A stretch of 64,000 nt of DNA from NCBI GenBank assembly GCA_031276035.1, contig JAISNV010000001.1, forward strand, positions 204,062 to 268,061. The letters run 5' to 3'. The notes below the pieces were generated by a model. The model was not told the DNA's origin. It did not search any database and saw nothing but the letters and a program-made list of their open reading frames with translations. The position numbers were made by a program, and so were the translations under genes. Below, piece after piece: positions 62,190 to 64,000 of this stretch (position 1 is the stretch's first letter; every line of letters starts with the position of its first letter). The stretch is from Bacteroidales bacterium. GTDB taxonomy: Bacteria > Bacteroidota > Bacteroidia > Bacteroidales > BM520.

Positions 62190-63857
62190 ATGAAACATAT
62201 AACAATTAAATGCGAGAATAATAATGTGACGAAGGATTATATTGTAGGTGCTGAATTACAATATATTGCCGAAGATTTGGGTATTCATATTAAAGGCGGA
62301 ATTTTTGGTGCTTACGTAAATAATAAGCAACGCGAAATGAATTATTCAATTATTAAACCGGCGAATATCAGGTTTTTCGGAATGGAAACTATTGACGGGC
62401 AACGAACTTACTCTCGAACACTTTTTTTCGTTCTATACAAAGCCGTTTACGATCTTTATGGAAAATATAAAGTTACTTTAGAAAATTCTGTTTATTCGGG
62501 TTATTATTATACAATAAAAAATGGACGCAATCCTTTAATGCCCGACGATATTAAAGCTATAAAAAATCGAATGAAAGAAATAATTCTTAAAAATCATCCG
62601 ATTATCAGAAAAGAATTACCTACTCAACAAGCAATAAAATTATTTGAACGACAAGGATTGCATCCTAAAACAAAACTTCTAAAAACGCGCGGACATCTTT
62701 ATACGTCTGTGTATTATCTTGATAATGTTGTAGATTATTATTTCGGATATCTTGCTCCATCAACCGGTTATTTAAATTTATTTGATTTGACGCCATACAA
62801 AAGAGGCGTAATTTTATCTATTCCGGATCCGGCAACTAATTTTACGACCGTCAAACAGTTCGTTAACCAAGATAAAATGTTAAGTAATTTTGCAGCCTGC
62901 AATCGCTGGCAAGAAATGCTTAAGATTGAAAATATCGGAGATCTTAATGAAAAAGTTAATGCAGGAGAAATCAGCGATCTTATTAAAATTGCCGAAGCAG
63001 GGCAAGAAGTAAAAATTCACGAAGCTGCACAAAAAATAAAAAAACAGAATAAAAGGTTGAGAATCATTTTGATTGCAGGACCTTCTTCTTCCGGAAAAAC
63101 AACTTCGGCACAAAGACTTGGAATACATCTTAATTTGTTCGGTATTAAAAGTGTAAAAATCTCTCTCGACGATTATTTCGTTGACAGAGAATTAACTCCT
63201 CGCGATAAGCATGGAGATTATGATTTTGAGGCTCTTGAAGCTCTTGACATCAAGTTTTTTAATGAACAATTGCTTGATTTGCTTGCAGGAAAAGAGATTG
63301 AAATTCCCAAATTCGATTTCATTACCGGAAAACGTGTTTTCGATGGTACCAAACTGAAAATAGGCAAACGCGATATGATTATTATCGAAGGTATTCACGG
63401 ATTAAACCCGATGTTAACTCCTTACATAGATAACAAGTATATTTTTAAAATGTATGTTTCGGCATTGACAACTATTTCCATTGATGGGCATAATATTATC
63501 CCGACAACGGATAATCGTTTGATTAGAAGGATTGTTCGCGATAATCTTTTCCGCGGATACTCCGCAACCGATACTATCAGACGTTGGGAAAAGGTTAGAG
63601 ATGGAGAGGATAAATATATTTTCCCTTATCAGGAAAATGCAGATTATATGTTTAATTCGGCTTTGATTTATGAATTGGGAGTTTTCAAACCTTACATCAT
63701 GCCGGTTCTGGCCAAGGTTTATGAAAATACACCCGAATATTCAGAAGCCCAGAGATTAATAAAATTTATCAGTTATTTCGAAAGTATAGATTCCAAGGAA
63801 ATTCCACCTACATCTTTGATGAAGGAATTTCTTGGCGGAAGTAGTTTTAAATATTAA
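62190..63857 (+). CDS. Nucleoside kinase with TGS-like N-terminus (uridine kinase family)
   Basis: The 555-residue protein has an N-terminal region like the TGS and second-additional domains of threonyl-tRNA synthetase (about 1-280). A uridine kinase/phosphoribulokinase-type P-loop domain follows (P-loop GPSSSGKT at 297-304; SLDDYFVDRELTPRD is the substrate loop). The architecture is standard in Bacteroidetes and Firmicutes, where it is called nucleoside or uridine kinase. The N-terminal domain may bind a tRNA or nucleotide ligand; this is inferred. Confidence 0.87.
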   Translation: MKHITIKCENNNVTKDYIVGAELQYIAEDLGIHIKGGIFGAYVNNKQREMNYSIIKPANIRFFGMETIDGQRTYSRTLFFVLYKAVYDLYGKYKVTLENSVYSGYYYTIKNGRNPLMPDDIKAIKNRMKEIILKNHPIIRKELPTQQAIKLFERQGLHPKTKLLKTRGHLYTSVYYLDNVVDYYFGYLAPSTGYLNLFDLTPYKRGVILSIPDPATNFTTVKQFVNQDKMLSNFAACNRWQEMLKIENIGDLNEKVNAGEISDLIKIAEAGQEVKIHEAAQKIKKQNKRLRIILIAGPSSSGKTTSAQRLGIHLNLFGIKSVKISLDDYFVDRELTPRDKHGDYDFEALEALDIKFFNEQLLDLLAGKEIEIPKFDFITGKRVFDGTKLKIGKRDMIIIEGIHGLNPMLTPYIDNKYIFKMYVSALTTISIDGHNIIPTTDNRLIRRIVRDNLFRGYSATDTIRRWEKVRDGEDKYIFPYQENADYMFNSALIYELGVFKPYIMPVLAKVYENTPEYSEAQRLIKFISYFESIDSKEIPPTSLMKEFLGGSSFKY

Positions 63858-63904
63858 TGTAAAAGACAGAATATTAATTTTTCACTTTTAATTATTTATA
63901 AAAT

Positions 63905-64000
63905 ATGACTAGCAGAACTAAAAAGATTTTATGGATTTTCATTGCCGTTGTGGTACTGGGATTAGGAATTTTCATTTATGTTAAATTCTATTTTGTATTT
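63905..64000 (+). CDS. N-terminus of a membrane-anchored protein (partial)
   Basis: Thirty-two codons from the ATG at 63905 to the window edge encode a short basic stretch (MTSRTKK) and one hydrophobic helix (ILWIFIAVVVLGLGIFIYV). Such a start is common for MltG-type endolytic transglycosylases of Bacteroidetes, but with this little sequence the identity cannot be decided. It is 47 bp downstream of the nucleoside kinase gene. Confidence 0.5.
   Translation, partial: MTSRTKKILWIFIAVVVLGLGIFIYVKFYFVF

Noticed and set aside
1-64000. CRISPR arrays, insertion sequences, prophage or integrative element borders
   Set aside because: No regularly spaced short repeats, transposase or integrase genes, or terminal inverted repeats were seen; composition looks even along the window by eye.

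Overview
The window comes from a low-GC, anaerobic member of the Bacteroidetes, most likely order Bacteroidales. The evidence is: several large secreted proteins with type IX secretion system (T9SS) C-terminal sorting domains (type A, and one type B of the gliding-motility CHU_C kind); Bacteroidetes-type promoters (TTTG, about 20 bp, TAnnTTTG); family members typical of the phylum (DUF4292 lipoprotein next to EnvC, DUF349 protein, nucleoside kinase with TGS-like N-terminus, yicC-gmk-nadD order); and a [FeFe]-hydrogenase maturase HydG. No rRNA, tRNA, CRISPR array or insertion sequence was seen.

Layout. 1-15.1 kb (minus): four consecutive giant secreted genes. Three are modular adhesin-like proteins (the first cut by the window edge). 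The fourth is a gingipain-type cysteine protease whose catalytic region closely resembles the lysine gingipain Kgp of Porphyromonas gingivalis. The adhesins share fibronectin-III-like, GDGW-motif, carboxypeptidase-regulatory-like and cleaved-adhesin modules, near-identical DNA blocks, and a duplicated intergenic control cassette. 15.6-22.2 kb (minus): probable operon alaS - PASTA protein - T9SS cargo - rluD. 22.3-29.6 kb (plus): M23 peptidase, MerR-type regulator, flippase, dut, TPR protein, DUF4292 lipoprotein, EnvC-like factor. 29.6-37.2 kb (minus): hydG, a type-B T9SS cargo with a LamG-like domain, a DUF349 coiled-coil protein, and a GH13 enzyme. 37.4-40.3 kb (plus): thiL and a uvrC lacking its C-terminal HhH domain. 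40.3-59.1 kb (minus): trkA, a second gingipain-family protease, a ROK kinase, a secreted peptidylarginine deiminase, a two-gene amino-acid ABC transporter of unusual architecture, nadD, gmk, yicC, and an operon of two patatin/beta-barrel proteins flanking a methionine-gamma-lyase-type enzyme. 59.4-64 kb (plus): DUF4268 protein, M3 peptidase lipoprotein, nucleoside kinase, and the first 32 codons of a membrane-anchored protein.

How it fits together. The strongest theme is extracellular protein use: a Kgp-like protease beside a HagA-like adhesin, a second C25 protease, and a deiminase that keeps the residues of P. gingivalis PPAD, next to an amino-acid importer. This is the gingipain/adhesin/PPAD toolkit of a periodontal pathogen in what appears, from the surrounding genes, to be a different genus. 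The second theme is unusual domain architecture: a permuted-looking binding-protein/permease fusion, an ABC ATPase with a degenerate HATPase-like tail, and a pair of type Vd-like patatin autotransporters. Functional assignments rest on motifs and family memory, not on database searches.
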